From contig CAZBKO010000061.1 of assembly GCA_964492545.1 (NCBI GenBank), forward strand, positions 1 through 13,250: a DNA stretch of 13,250 bases, given 5' to 3'. Origin of the DNA: RGIG1934 sp964492545. GTDB taxonomy: Bacteria > Bacillota > Clostridia > Lachnospirales > Lachnospiraceae. The notes under the pieces are model-generated. The model did no database searches. It was not told the DNA's origin and worked only from the letters and a program-made list of their open reading frames with translations. Each line of letters starts with the position of its first letter. The stretch's first letter is position 1. This document shows positions 7,310 to 13,250 of this stretch, piece by piece. A program made the position numbers and the translations under genes.

Positions 7310-7311
7310 AA
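7283..7311 (-). promoter_or_regulatory. Sigma-A-type promoter of rpsT
   Basis: On the minus strand TTGACA (plus 7306-7311) is a perfect -35 and TAAACT (plus 7283-7288) is a -10 with 4 of 6 consensus bases, separated by 17 bases. Transcription would start near 7276 and leave an untranslated leader of about 120 bases before rpsT. Confidence 0.7.
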
Positions 7312-7343
7312 TAAAAAATTAAACATATTTTTATGGAGGCATC

Positions 7344-8186
7344 ATGAATATTAGAACAGACCTTGCGATTGAGGCAAAAGAGAGCTATGAAGGCACAAAT
7401 GTTGAGATAAGTGGAGTTGTGTTGAATGAAGAGTACAAGGGCAATGTAAAGGTTACAACTGTTATTATTGAGACTGACGATGGCGCAGAGGCTATGGGAA
7501 AGCCAATTGGGCATTATTTAACATTTGAAGCGGACAGGGAGAATATTACAGATGCATTTGATGAATTATCACAAAATATCGAGGAACTATTAGATGGCCG
7601 AAAAAAAATATTGGTAGTTGGACTGGGAAACAGGGAAGCAACACCTGATGCCTTGGGACCTAGAACTATCGATAATATAGACGTTAGCAGTAATGGAAGG
7701 TATACAATAAATGCCATAGCTCCCGGAGTTATGGCACAGACGGGTATGGAGACGGCGTTTATGCTAAAGGGTATAATTAATGAAGTAAAACCGGATGTTG
7801 TAATCGCAATAGACTCATTGGCTGCAAGAAGTGCAAAACGTCTCATAAATACTATTCAGGTTTCTGATACCGGAATTAATCCTGGCTCCGGTGTAGGAAA
7901 CCACCGAACTGGCTTGTGCAGAGAAACACTTGGAGTAGATGTTATAGCCATAGGCATACCAACAGTAATTGAGTCGGCTACAATTGTAAATGACACCTTA
8001 GACAGTCTTCATGAGTATTTTCCAAGCTCCATAAAAACATTTACACATAATGAAAAAATTAGGCTCATAAGAGAGCTTCTAGAGCCAAGGATTGGAGAAC
8101 TTTACGTAACACCGAAGGATATAGACGAATATGTAACAATACTTGGTCAGACGATATCAAGAGCACTAAATATGATTTGGACTTAA
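7344..8186 (+). CDS. gpr: GPR germination endopeptidase (spore SASP protease)
   Basis: A 280-residue spore protease, opening MNIRTDLAIEAKE, which matches the RTDLAVEAKE motif near the Bacillus GPR maturation site. In Bacillus megaterium a 15-residue propeptide is removed between Asp and Leu of this motif; here cleavage at D6-L7 would release only six residues (inference). Core motifs are VVGLGNREATPDALGP with D102, AIAPGVMAQTG, VVIAIDSLAARS with D157, and INPGSGVGNHR followed by IAIGIPTVIES. D102 and D157 correspond, by motif, to the two Asp residues implicated in catalysis. The protein is shorter than Bacillus GPR (about 370), as is usual in clostridia. GPR degrades the small acid-soluble proteins that coat spore DNA when germination begins. 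GGAGG lies 4 bases before the ATG. spoIIP follows about 68 bases downstream, the standard gpr-spoIIP pair. Confidence 0.95.
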   Translation: MNIRTDLAIEAKESYEGTNVEISGVVLNEEYKGNVKVTTVIIETDDGAEAMGKPIGHYLTFEADRENITDAFDELSQNIEELLDGRKKILVVGLGNREATPDALGPRTIDNIDVSSNGRYTINAIAPGVMAQTGMETAFMLKGIINEVKPDVVIAIDSLAARSAKRLINTIQVSDTGINPGSGVGNHRTGLCRETLGVDVIAIGIPTVIESATIVNDTLDSLHEYFPSSIKTFTHNEKIRLIRELLEPRIGELYVTPKDIDEYVTILGQTISRALNMIWT

Positions 8187-8254
8187 TAGGTATTATATAG
8201 CATGTTTCAAAATATAATATATAAGATGTCACGGAAATGGTGGGAGATGATATA

Positions 8255-8629
8255 TTGAGACATGATGGAAATATAAAAAAGTTTATCATTGCTTTTTTGA
8301 CTTTTTATATATTACTGGCAGTTACAGTTCAGCTATTTAATCCAAATTATTTTAGAGGTATAGTGAAGCAAATCGTATTTAGCAATGCTCCGGCAGGTAA
8401 ATATATATTGAGTAATAACAGCCATAATGTAGATAGTGGATTTATTGTTGGAAATATACTTGGAGGTTCACCTGTAATATCATATATTGATAGCAGACAG
8501 ACGCCTGTTGATGATGAAACAAAGCAGTATGATATTATAAAGAATCAGGAATCAGAGCAAGAAACAACCGAGAGTGAAACAGAGACGGAAACAAAAAAGA
8601 GTACACAAAAAAAAAGAAAACTCAGATAA
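8255..8629 (+). CDS. spoIIP: SpoIIP N-terminal fragment: membrane anchor and linker (frame 1 of the split gene)
   Basis: This piece encodes about 124 residues from TTG 8255 (130 from ATG 8237). It has a single membrane helix (FIIAFLTFYILLAVTVQLF), a short extracytoplasmic region containing GFIVGNILGGSPVISY, and a Glu/Thr-rich linker (QESEQETTESETETET). It then reads through the A run as KKRKLR and stops at 8627-8629. It lacks the amidase domain, so on its own it would be a membrane stub. The linker up to Q118 belongs to the full-length protein. Confidence 0.7.
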   Translation: MRHDGNIKKFIIAFLTFYILLAVTVQLFNPNYFRGIVKQIVFSNAPAGKYILSNNSHNVDSGFIVGNILGGSPVISYIDSRQTPVDDETKQYDIIKNQESEQETTESETETETKKSTQKKRKLR

Positions 8630-9464
8630 AAAGGTTTCAAATACACTAAATGTATTTTCGAAGCCAAAGATTACAGGAATTCAGTATTCAATTGATAAGC
8701 TTTCGGACTTTGATTTTCTTGTAAATAATTTTTATACAGTTTCTGCCAGCACGGTTGTGTATAAAAGTGATTTAAATCCATCTGTTTTAATGAAAAAAGA
8801 TATGACAATGAAACAAGATAACAGGAAACCTCAAATTTTAATATACCACACTCACAGTCAGGAAAGGTTTGCCAATAGTGTGGATGGAAAAAAGGATATG
8901 TCAATTGTTGGAGTTGGAGATTATTTAACCAAGATACTTTCAGAACAATTTGGATATAATGTTATTCATCTTTCGGATAAATTTGATATGATGGAAGGAC
9001 ATTTAGACAGACATAAGGCATATGACTATTCTTACGATAAAATATCCCAGGTGATAGCGGATAATTCCACAATAGAGCTGGTTATAGATTTGCATAGAGA
9101 CGGTGTAGACGAGTCACTTCATTTTGTGACAGAGGTAAATGGAAAGCCTACAGCAAAGATAATGTTTTTTAATGGACTAAGCAGACTTGCAACAATAGGG
9201 GAAATAGACTACCTTCATAATCCTTATAGGGAGGATAATCTTGCATTAAGTCTCCAAATGAAAATGAATGCGGAGGCATATTATCCTGGATTTACCAGAA
9301 AGAATTATTTGCATGCTTATGAATATAATTTAAGTCTAAGACCAAAATCAATGCTTATTGAAGCAGGTGCACAGACCAATACATTTGAGGAAGAATTAAA
9401 TGCTATGGAACCACTGGCGGTTCTTATAAATATGACACTTGGAAATAAGCAAAATAAAAGCTGA
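8574..9464 (+). CDS. spoIIP: SpoIIP catalytic-domain fragment (frame 2 of the split gene)
   Basis: The open frame could begin at GTG 8574 (296 residues), but that GTG has no Shine-Dalgarno, and its first 14 residues are only the Glu-rich linker read out of frame. Authentic SpoIIP sequence starts at about 8607. The rest (KITGIQYSIDKLSDFDFLVNNFYTV, then the YHTHSQE motif near 8845-8865) is the complete SpoIIP domain. Without the upstream frame it would have no membrane anchor. It is probably produced only as part of the fused protein, through slippage or in a corrected sequence. Confidence 0.7.
   Translation: MKQRRKQKRVHKKKENSDKKVSNTLNVFSKPKITGIQYSIDKLSDFDFLVNNFYTVSASTVVYKSDLNPSVLMKKDMTMKQDNRKPQILIYHTHSQERFANSVDGKKDMSIVGVGDYLTKILSEQFGYNVIHLSDKFDMMEGHLDRHKAYDYSYDKISQVIADNSTIELVIDLHRDGVDESLHFVTEVNGKPTAKIMFFNGLSRLATIGEIDYLHNPYREDNLALSLQMKMNAEAYYPGFTRKNYLHAYEYNLSLRPKSMLIEAGAQTNTFEEELNAMEPLAVLINMTLGNKQNKS
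8607..8615 (+). repeat. Homopolymer run of nine A's at the spoIIP frame break
   Basis: Nine consecutive A's, preceded by C and followed by GAAAAC; a run of six A's lies just upstream (8593-8598). The run sits exactly where the N-terminal and catalytic SpoIIP frames meet. Eight A's would restore the frame. Such runs are prone to read error, replication slippage and RNA polymerase slippage. Confidence 0.95.
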
Positions 9465-9484
9465 TGGCTTTTAGACCACCAGCT
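9459..9484. terminator. Terminator hairpin between convergent spoIIP and dut
   Basis: AGCTGATGG (9459-9467) pairs with CCACCAGCT (9476-9484) around an 8-base loop. The one odd pair is A-C on the plus strand but G-U on the minus strand, so the hairpin is better in the dut direction, where it is followed by TTTTATTTTG. The spoIIP stop codon (9462-9464) lies inside the left arm. It most likely ends the nrdD-nrdG-dut transcript and may also serve spoIIP. Confidence 0.75.
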
Positions 9485-9498
9485 AATATGTATTAATG

Positions 9499-9942
9499 TT
9501 ATTTAGTTCCGGTTGAACCAAAACCACCTTCGCCACGAACTGTTTCGTTAAGTTCATTAACTTCATTAAATGCAGCTGTTAGGTATGGAGTAATTACGAG
9601 CTGAGCAATTCTATCACCATCTAACACCTCTATGGCTTCATTTGAGTGATTGTGAAGTGCAACCATAATTTCACCACGATAATCTGCATCAATAACGCCA
9701 ACCTTATTAGCGGGTGCTAGTCCTTTTTTGCAGGCCATTCCGCTTCTTGCATACACAAGACCTGCATATCCAACAGGAACCTCAAGAGCAATACCGGTAT
9801 GGATAAATTCTGTCTGTCCAGGATGAATGGTAACAGGTGAATTCATGCAAGCATATAAATCAGCGCCTGCTGAAAATTCAGTACCATAGGTTGGGATTGT
9901 TGCGTTTTTATCTAATTTTTTGATGTTTACATTTGTAGTCAT
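9499..9942 (-). CDS. dut: dUTP diphosphatase (trimeric dUTPase)
   Basis: A 147-residue protein with the five dUTPase motifs in order: AGADLYA (25-31), ARSGMA with R66-S67-G68, GVIDADYRGE (82-91, catalytic Asp D85 by motif), GDRIAQLVI (about 109-117) and the C-terminal arm RGEGGFGSTG (136-145). The length is typical of homotrimeric bacterial dUTPases. The enzyme hydrolyses dUTP to dUMP and pyrophosphate, which keeps uracil out of DNA and supplies the precursor of dTTP. The ATG is preceded by AAGGA at 7 bases, inside the 3' end of nrdG, and nrdG's stop is only 3 bases upstream. This points to co-transcription and translational coupling with the anaerobic reductase genes. A terminator hairpin follows. 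Confidence 0.96.
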   Translation of the reverse strand: MTTNVNIKKLDKNATIPTYGTEFSAGADLYACMNSPVTIHPGQTEFIHTGIALEVPVGYAGLVYARSGMACKKGLAPANKVGVIDADYRGEIMVALHNHSNEAIEVLDGDRIAQLVITPYLTAAFNEVNELNETVRGEGGFGSTGTK

Positions 9943-9945
9943 ATA

Positions 9946-10500
9946 TTAATCCTTTCTGACTTCTACATTTATATATTCAGGAGGGTTCCATAATACTGTT
10001 TTTCCTGATTCTAATGATTCTTTAACTAAAATTGTTTTCTGGTTAGAGGATCCCTTAAATCTTAGATTCATATTGTGAAGCTCTTCTACGTATTCTCCAT
10101 CAACAAGAACATCAATATATGACATAAATTCCTTTGTGTCAGGGTGAGACGAGAGCATATTATTAATTATATCATCTTCATAAGTATATCCTGTAAAACA
10201 CCAGATATTTTTGTCGGGATAGGTTTCTTTAACTCGGCGAAGAAGTGGAAGAAGAGCAGTCTGGTTTGATGGCTCCATCGGGTCTCCACCTAAAAGTGTA
10301 AGACCTGCAATGAAGGACTGGCTCATATATTTGATTATTGTATCAATTGTTTCTTCTGTAAATGGTTTGCCAAAATTAAAATCCCAGGTTTCTGCATTAA
10401 AACAGTTTTTGCAGTGGTGTGTGCATCCACTCACAAAAAGGGATATTCTAACACCAGGGCCATTTGCAACATCATATTGCTTTATGTCTGCATAATTCAT
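9946..10500 (-). CDS. nrdG: Anaerobic ribonucleotide reductase activating protein (radical SAM)
   Basis: A 184-residue radical-SAM activase. The [4Fe-4S] cluster motif CTHHCKNC gives C26, C30 and C33 (CxxxCxxC), preceded by GPGVRISLFVSG, typical of NrdG and PflA. TLLGGDPMEP (about 68-77) is the SAM-binding GGDP/GGEP motif. The C-terminal RFKGSSNQKTI is common in NrdG. The protein reductively cleaves S-adenosylmethionine and makes the glycyl radical on NrdD. It has a clear ribosome-binding site (AGAGG 7 bases before the ATG). It lies 14 bases after the nrdD stop and just before dut. The length is slightly above E. coli NrdG (154) but common in clostridia. Confidence 0.96.
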   Translation of the reverse strand: MNYADIKQYDVANGPGVRISLFVSGCTHHCKNCFNAETWDFNFGKPFTEETIDTIIKYMSQSFIAGLTLLGGDPMEPSNQTALLPLLRRVKETYPDKNIWCFTGYTYEDDIINNMLSSHPDTKEFMSYIDVLVDGEYVEELHNMNLRFKGSSNQKTILVKESLESGKTVLWNPPEYINVEVRKD

Positions 10501-10514
10501 TTTGATACCTCTCG

Positions 10515-12641
10515 TTAAATGTGAAGGACTCTTGCGTTGATTTCCTTTGTCTTACCAACGTTCCAGAAATTCTCACCAAGGTAACCACAGGTTCTTCTTG
10601 TTACATTCATCTTAGAATGGTCTTTGTTGTGACACTGTGGGCACTCCCACTCTAAATTATCGTTGACAATAATTTCACCATCATATCCACATACGTGGCA
10701 GTAGTCTGATTTTGTATTAAATTCCGCATACTGAATATTGTCGTATATAAATTTTACAATTTCTTCAAGAGCTTCAAGATTATTTCTCATATTAGGTACT
10801 TCAACATATGATATTGCCCCGCCTGAGGAAATGCTTTGGAACTGGCTCTCGAATGTGAACTTGCTGAATGCGTCAATTTTTTCTCTGACATCAACATGGT
10901 AAGAGTTAGTGTAGTAGCCCTTATCAGTAACATCCTTAATATCACCAAATTTTTCTTTATCTATTCTTGCAAATCTATAGCATAATGACTCGGCAGGAGT
11001 ACCATAGAGTCCAAATCCAATACCTGTATTCTCTTTCCATGTGTCAGTTGCTGCACGAAGTCTGTTCATAACCTTTAGAGCAAATGCACTACCTTTTTCA
11101 GTAGTGTGGCTCTCACCTGTCATAAGTTTAGTAACTTCATATAATCCAATGTAACCAAGTGAAATAGTAGAGTAGCCACCATGAAGAAGCTTATCAATAG
11201 TTTCACCCTTCTTAAGTCTTGCGATAGCACCGTACTGCCAGTGAATTGGGCTGACGTCGGAGAGTGTTCCCTCGAGTGCATGATGACGGCACATTAATGC
11301 TTCAAAGCATAATGAAAGTCGTTCTTCCATTAACTGCCAGAATTTCTCCTCATCACCATTGGCGATAATACCAATTTGAGGAAGATTAAGACTTACAACA
11401 CCCTGGTTGAAACGTCCTTCCCATTTGTAGTTGCCATTCTCATCTTTCCATGAGCTTAAGAAGCTTCGGCATCCCATACAGCTAAATACATTTCCTTCAT
11501 AATTCTCACGCATTTTCTTAGCTGAGATATAGTCAGGGTACATTCTCTTAGAAGAACATTTTACAGCAAGCTTTGTGATGTAATCATACTTACCGCCCTT
11601 TAAGCAGTTATGCTCATCCAGCACATAAATAAGCTTTGGAAAAGCAGGAGTAACATATACACCTTCTTCGTTCTTGATACCCTCAAGACGCTGTCTTAAT
11701 ATCTCTTCTATAATCATGGCATTTTCTTCAATGTACTCATCATCCTTGTCAAGGTTAAGGAATAGTGTAACAAAAGGAGACTGTCCGTTTGTTGTCATCA
11801 AAGTATTAATCTGATACTGAATTGTCTGTACACCTGAGCGAAGTTCATCATTAAGTCTGTCGCTTACAAACTGCTCAATTAATTCATGTGGTATTTTGTC
11901 AGCATATTTACTTTCATAATGCTTAAGGTATTTGTCGTGACTCTTTCTTAAATATTTACCGAGATGCTTGATGTCAACAGACTGTCCGCCATACTGGCTG
12001 CTTGCTACGGCTGAAATAATCTGTGTCATAACAGTACAAGCTACCTGAAAGCTCTTAGGACTTTCAATCAACTTGGCATTCATAACTGTTCCGTTATCTA
12101 ACATATCTCCAATATTAATAAGGCAGCAGTTAAATATTGACTGAAGGAAATAATCCGCATCATGGAAGTGAAGTATTCCGTTCTCGTGAGCCTTTGAAAT
12201 CTTCTCAGGGAGAAGTAAACGCTTGGTAAGATCCTTAGATACCTCGCCGGCAATAAGGTCTCTCTGTGTTGATGCGATGCTGGCATTCTTATTGGAATTT
12301 TCCTCCATTACATCCTTGTTGCTGTTTTTAATAAGACTCATAATAGAATCGTCAGTTGTGTTGGCTTTTCTTACCATATCGCGTGAATAGCGATAAATAA
12401 TGTATGTTTTAGCGAGTGCATATTTCTTCTCAGACATAAGTTTCTGTTCGATGATATCCTGTATGTCTTCAACGGCCATTTCATCAAGACCTCTGTTTTC
12501 GATGGATGCAATAATATTGTATATCTTATCCTCGCTTATCTTCTCGTGTGAATCAACTTCGTCATTGGCTTTTTGGATTGCTACGACAATTTTGTTACGG
12601 TCATATTCTGTATGACGACCGTCACGTTTAATTACTCTCAT
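10515..12641 (-). CDS. nrdD: Anaerobic (class III) ribonucleoside-triphosphate reductase
   Basis: A 708-residue, full-length class III reductase. Residues 1-92 form an ATP-cone (VIKRDGRHTEYDRNKIVVAIQ), the allosteric dATP/ATP switch. The barrel includes HFHDADYF and NCCLINIGDM with active-site candidates C172/C173, and FSCMGCRSFLSS. A zinc site near the C-terminus uses C648, C651, C667 and C670. The terminal RRTCGYLGENFWNVGK holds the glycyl radical, by alignment to E. coli G681, at G686. It reduces ribonucleotides to deoxynucleotides, usually with formate as reductant, under strict anoxia, and is activated by NrdG. No aerobic reductase is present in the window. The promoter region carries two NrdR boxes. 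The ribosome-binding site is only GGGA-like. The start is supported by the full ATP-cone N-terminus. Confidence 0.97.
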   Translation of the reverse strand: MRVIKRDGRHTEYDRNKIVVAIQKANDEVDSHEKISEDKIYNIIASIENRGLDEMAVEDIQDIIEQKLMSEKKYALAKTYIIYRYSRDMVRKANTTDDSIMSLIKNSNKDVMEENSNKNASIASTQRDLIAGEVSKDLTKRLLLPEKISKAHENGILHFHDADYFLQSIFNCCLINIGDMLDNGTVMNAKLIESPKSFQVACTVMTQIISAVASSQYGGQSVDIKHLGKYLRKSHDKYLKHYESKYADKIPHELIEQFVSDRLNDELRSGVQTIQYQINTLMTTNGQSPFVTLFLNLDKDDEYIEENAMIIEEILRQRLEGIKNEEGVYVTPAFPKLIYVLDEHNCLKGGKYDYITKLAVKCSSKRMYPDYISAKKMRENYEGNVFSCMGCRSFLSSWKDENGNYKWEGRFNQGVVSLNLPQIGIIANGDEEKFWQLMEERLSLCFEALMCRHHALEGTLSDVSPIHWQYGAIARLKKGETIDKLLHGGYSTISLGYIGLYEVTKLMTGESHTTEKGSAFALKVMNRLRAATDTWKENTGIGFGLYGTPAESLCYRFARIDKEKFGDIKDVTDKGYYTNSYHVDVREKIDAFSKFTFESQFQSISSGGAISYVEVPNMRNNLEALEEIVKFIYDNIQYAEFNTKSDYCHVCGYDGEIIVNDNLEWECPQCHNKDHSKMNVTRRTCGYLGENFWNVGKTKEINARVLHI

Positions 12642-12728
12642 TTTTTCCCGTCCCTTCTTAAATAATAGTTGCTGCTAAAATGTGCTTTTTTATGGTGCCG
12701 CCAGACAAAAGGCGAACAACCGAATCTC

Positions 12729-12757
12729 ATTATAGCACTAAAATATAGCCATGTCTA
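12729..12757 (-). promoter_or_regulatory. nrdD promoter P2 (extended -10)
   Basis: On the minus strand TAGACA (plus 12752-12757) and a perfect TATAAT (plus 12729-12734) are 17 bases apart, and TGC directly before TATAAT makes an extended -10. Transcription would begin near 12722, about 80 bases before nrdD. The -35 touches the edge of the second NrdR box. Confidence 0.7.
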
Positions 12758-12770
12758 CAAAATATAGTAA
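12755..12770. promoter_or_regulatory. NrdR box, degenerate copy (nrdD-proximal)
   Basis: CTACAAAATATAGTAA matches 11 of 16 positions of the NrdR consensus ACACwATATmTwGTGT and keeps the inner palindrome TAC...GTA. Its centre (12762.5) is 32 bp from the centre of the near-perfect box, the spacing of about three helix turns typical for paired NrdR boxes. It touches the P2 -35. Confidence 0.6.
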
Positions 12771-12786
12771 GAAAATAAAAAATAAA

Positions 12787-12802
12787 ACACTATATATTGT
12801 GT
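12787..12802. promoter_or_regulatory. NrdR box, near-perfect copy
   Basis: ACACTATATATTGTGT fits the 16-bp NrdR palindrome at essentially every position. NrdR is the ATP-cone repressor of ribonucleotide reductase genes, which binds when dATP is plentiful. The box covers the -10 of promoter P1 upstream of nrdD. The nrdR gene itself is not in the window. Confidence 0.88.
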
Positions 12803-12816
12803 TTTGCAACTGTCAA
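12789..12816 (-). promoter_or_regulatory. nrdD promoter P1, overlapped by the NrdR box
   Basis: On the minus strand a perfect TTGACA (plus 12811-12816) is followed after 16 bases by TATAGT (plus 12789-12794). The -10 lies entirely inside the near-perfect NrdR box, so bound NrdR would block polymerase directly. It gives an untranslated leader of about 140 bases. Confidence 0.65.
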
Positions 12817-12862
12817 CCAACAAGAGCTGGAAAAACGCATATTTATGGGAAATGACAAAAAA

Positions 12863-12892
12863 TTAACAATAATATGTTTACATAAATATGAA
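12863..12892 (+). promoter_or_regulatory. Weak candidate promoter of the scaffold-like gene
   Basis: TTAACA (12863-12868) and TATGAA (12887-12892) are 18 bases apart on the plus strand. In such AT-rich DNA this pairing could be chance. It would give a leader of about 110 bases before the ATG at 13012. Confidence 0.25.
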
Positions 12893-13011
12893 TAATTCCC
12901 AAAAATAAAAAAAGTTATGGACTAAATTAGATTTTTATGAGAAAATGTATTCATAGTGCGAAGAAATTTAAAGCACAAAAGAAGATTTACATATTTGAAA
13001 GGAGTCTCAAA

Positions 13012-13250
13012 ATGATTTATTCACAAGAAGTTCAGAACATGTGCCCAGTTGCTCAGGGTGTTAATCATGGATGTGCACCTATTCCAGAAGAAGCAAAATG
13101 GGTAAAATCAAAAGAAGTTACAGATATTTCAGGTTTTACACACGGTATTGGCTGGTGTGCTCCTCAGCAGGGTGCCTGTAAGTTAACATTAAATGTTAAA
13201 GAAGGTATTATCCAGGAAGCATTAGTTGAAACTATCGGATGTTCAGGTAT
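13012..13250 (+). CDS. Iron-sulfur cluster assembly scaffold-like protein, N-terminal part (3' end outside window)
   Basis: The frame is open from ATG 13012 to the window edge, giving 79 residues and a partial codon. The sequence begins MIYSQEVQNMCPVAQG and contains SGFTHGIGWCAPQQGACKLTLNV and EALVETIGCSG, which I recognise from a conserved Firmicutes family annotated as NifU/IscU-like iron-sulfur scaffolds and often followed by a small GGGtGRT protein. Cysteines at 11, 21, 49, 56 and 77 are visible; C77 in GCSG resembles the first conserved cysteine region of IscU-like folds. AAAGGAG lies 7 bases before the ATG. Codon choice (GGT, GTT, GAA) suggests good expression. It is transcribed divergently from nrdD. 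Its role in cluster assembly is a family annotation, not proven here, and the rest of the protein cannot be seen. Confidence 0.75.
   Translation, partial: MIYSQEVQNMCPVAQGVNHGCAPIPEEAKWVKSKEVTDISGFTHGIGWCAPQQGACKLTLNVKEGIIQEALVETIGCSG

Larger units (their letters stand above)
8255..9464 (+). pseudogene. spoIIP: Stage II sporulation protein P, peptidoglycan amidase/endopeptidase, interrupted by a frameshift at A9
   Basis: Two overlapping frames together make one SpoIIP. The first (TTG 8255 or ATG 8237 to the stop at 8627-8629) carries a membrane helix and an acidic linker. The second, entered at about 8607-8616, carries the catalytic domain to the TGA at 9462-9464. Removing one A from the nine at 8607-8615 joins them as ...TQKKENSDKK..., giving about 402 residues, a normal SpoIIP size. 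The catalytic half has ILIYHTHSQERF, LVIDLHRDGV and SMLIEAGAQTNTFEEE, all SpoIIP signatures. SpoIIP works with SpoIID (and SpoIIM) in septal peptidoglycan hydrolysis during engulfment. TTG 8255 is favoured as the start because GGGAG (8242-8246) is 8 bases upstream. The break may be a sequencing error, a real mutation, or a site of transcriptional slippage; it is typed here as a pseudogene only because the DNA frame is broken. Confidence 0.85.
12642..13011. other. 370-base divergent regulatory region between nrdD and the scaffold gene
   Basis: No gene is visible here on either strand. The left half (12722-12816) holds the two nrdD promoters and two NrdR boxes listed separately. The right half is very AT-rich and holds a weak candidate plus-strand promoter and the AAAGGAG ribosome-binding site (about 13000-13005) of the next gene, 7 bases before its ATG. 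I see no riboswitch that I can name. Confidence 0.6.

Noticed and set aside
8187..8236. Sigma-E-type promoter between gpr and spoIIP
   Set aside because: The region is AT-rich and no -35/-10 pair with convincing spacing could be found. Read-through from gpr is possible.
8574..8606. GTG 8574 as a genuine independent start for a soluble SpoIIP domain
   Set aside because: There is no Shine-Dalgarno, and the encoded residues are the upstream linker read out of frame. A frameshift at A9 explains the data better.
10310..10495. Plus-strand open frame opposite nrdG
   Set aside because: It is a shadow of nrdG, with no ribosome-binding site and no recognisable motif. The same applies to the antisense frames opposite the kinase, comEC, gpr and nrdD.
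12735..12750. Third NrdR box starting GCACTAAAATATAG
   Set aside because: Only the left half matches. The right half lacks the GTGT arm, and the site sits in the P2 spacer at the wrong spacing for a paired box.
1..13250. Mobile elements, CRISPR arrays, tRNA or rRNA genes
   Set aside because: No transposase or integrase motifs, terminal repeats with target duplications, repeat-spacer patterns or tRNA cloverleaf sequences were seen on either strand.

Overview
The window looks like chromosomal DNA from an anaerobic, low-GC, spore-forming Clostridia lineage, most likely a Lachnospiraceae-type gut anaerobe. The reasons are the AT-rich codon use, the sporulation genes gpr and spoIIP, an oxygen-sensitive class III ribonucleotide reductase, and a gene order (comEA ... 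comEC - holA - rpsT - gpr - spoIIP) that matches the conserved Firmicutes block. The genus cannot be set from the sequence alone. I see no phage, insertion sequence, CRISPR array, tRNA or rRNA.

Layout. Positions 1-5627 (+): the 3' end of comEA, an OmpR-type response regulator, its membrane histidine kinase, a two-domain GerMN lipoprotein, and comEC. All are tightly spaced and probably co-transcribed. The two-component pair and lipoprotein sit between the two DNA-uptake genes, where Bacillus has comEB. comEC most plausibly starts at a rare AUU codon. Positions 5746-6723 (+): holA. It is followed by a structured intergenic patch and a terminator hairpin shared with the convergent rpsT (6892-7155, -), which starts with UUG. 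The rpsT and gpr promoters overlap face to face near 7279-7311. Positions 7344-9464 (+): gpr, then spoIIP. spoIIP is split into two frames at a run of nine A's (8607-8615) in its linker.

Positions 9499-12641 (-): an operon nrdD-nrdG-dut, read right to left, that makes deoxynucleotides anaerobically and removes dUTP. Upstream, 12642-13011 holds two sigma-A-like promoters and two NrdR boxes with centres 32 bp apart. Positions 13012-13250 (+): the 5' part of a cysteine-containing protein resembling iron-sulfur cluster scaffolds, running off the window.

The points most worth a second look are the spoIIP frameshift at A9, the regulator-kinase-GerMN lipoprotein trio (similar in composition to actinobacterial MtrA-MtrB-LpqB) inside the competence locus, the probable AUU start of comEC, and the tandem NrdR/dual promoter control of nrdDG-dut. 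No wholly new system is evident; most of the window is conserved housekeeping with unusual expression signals.
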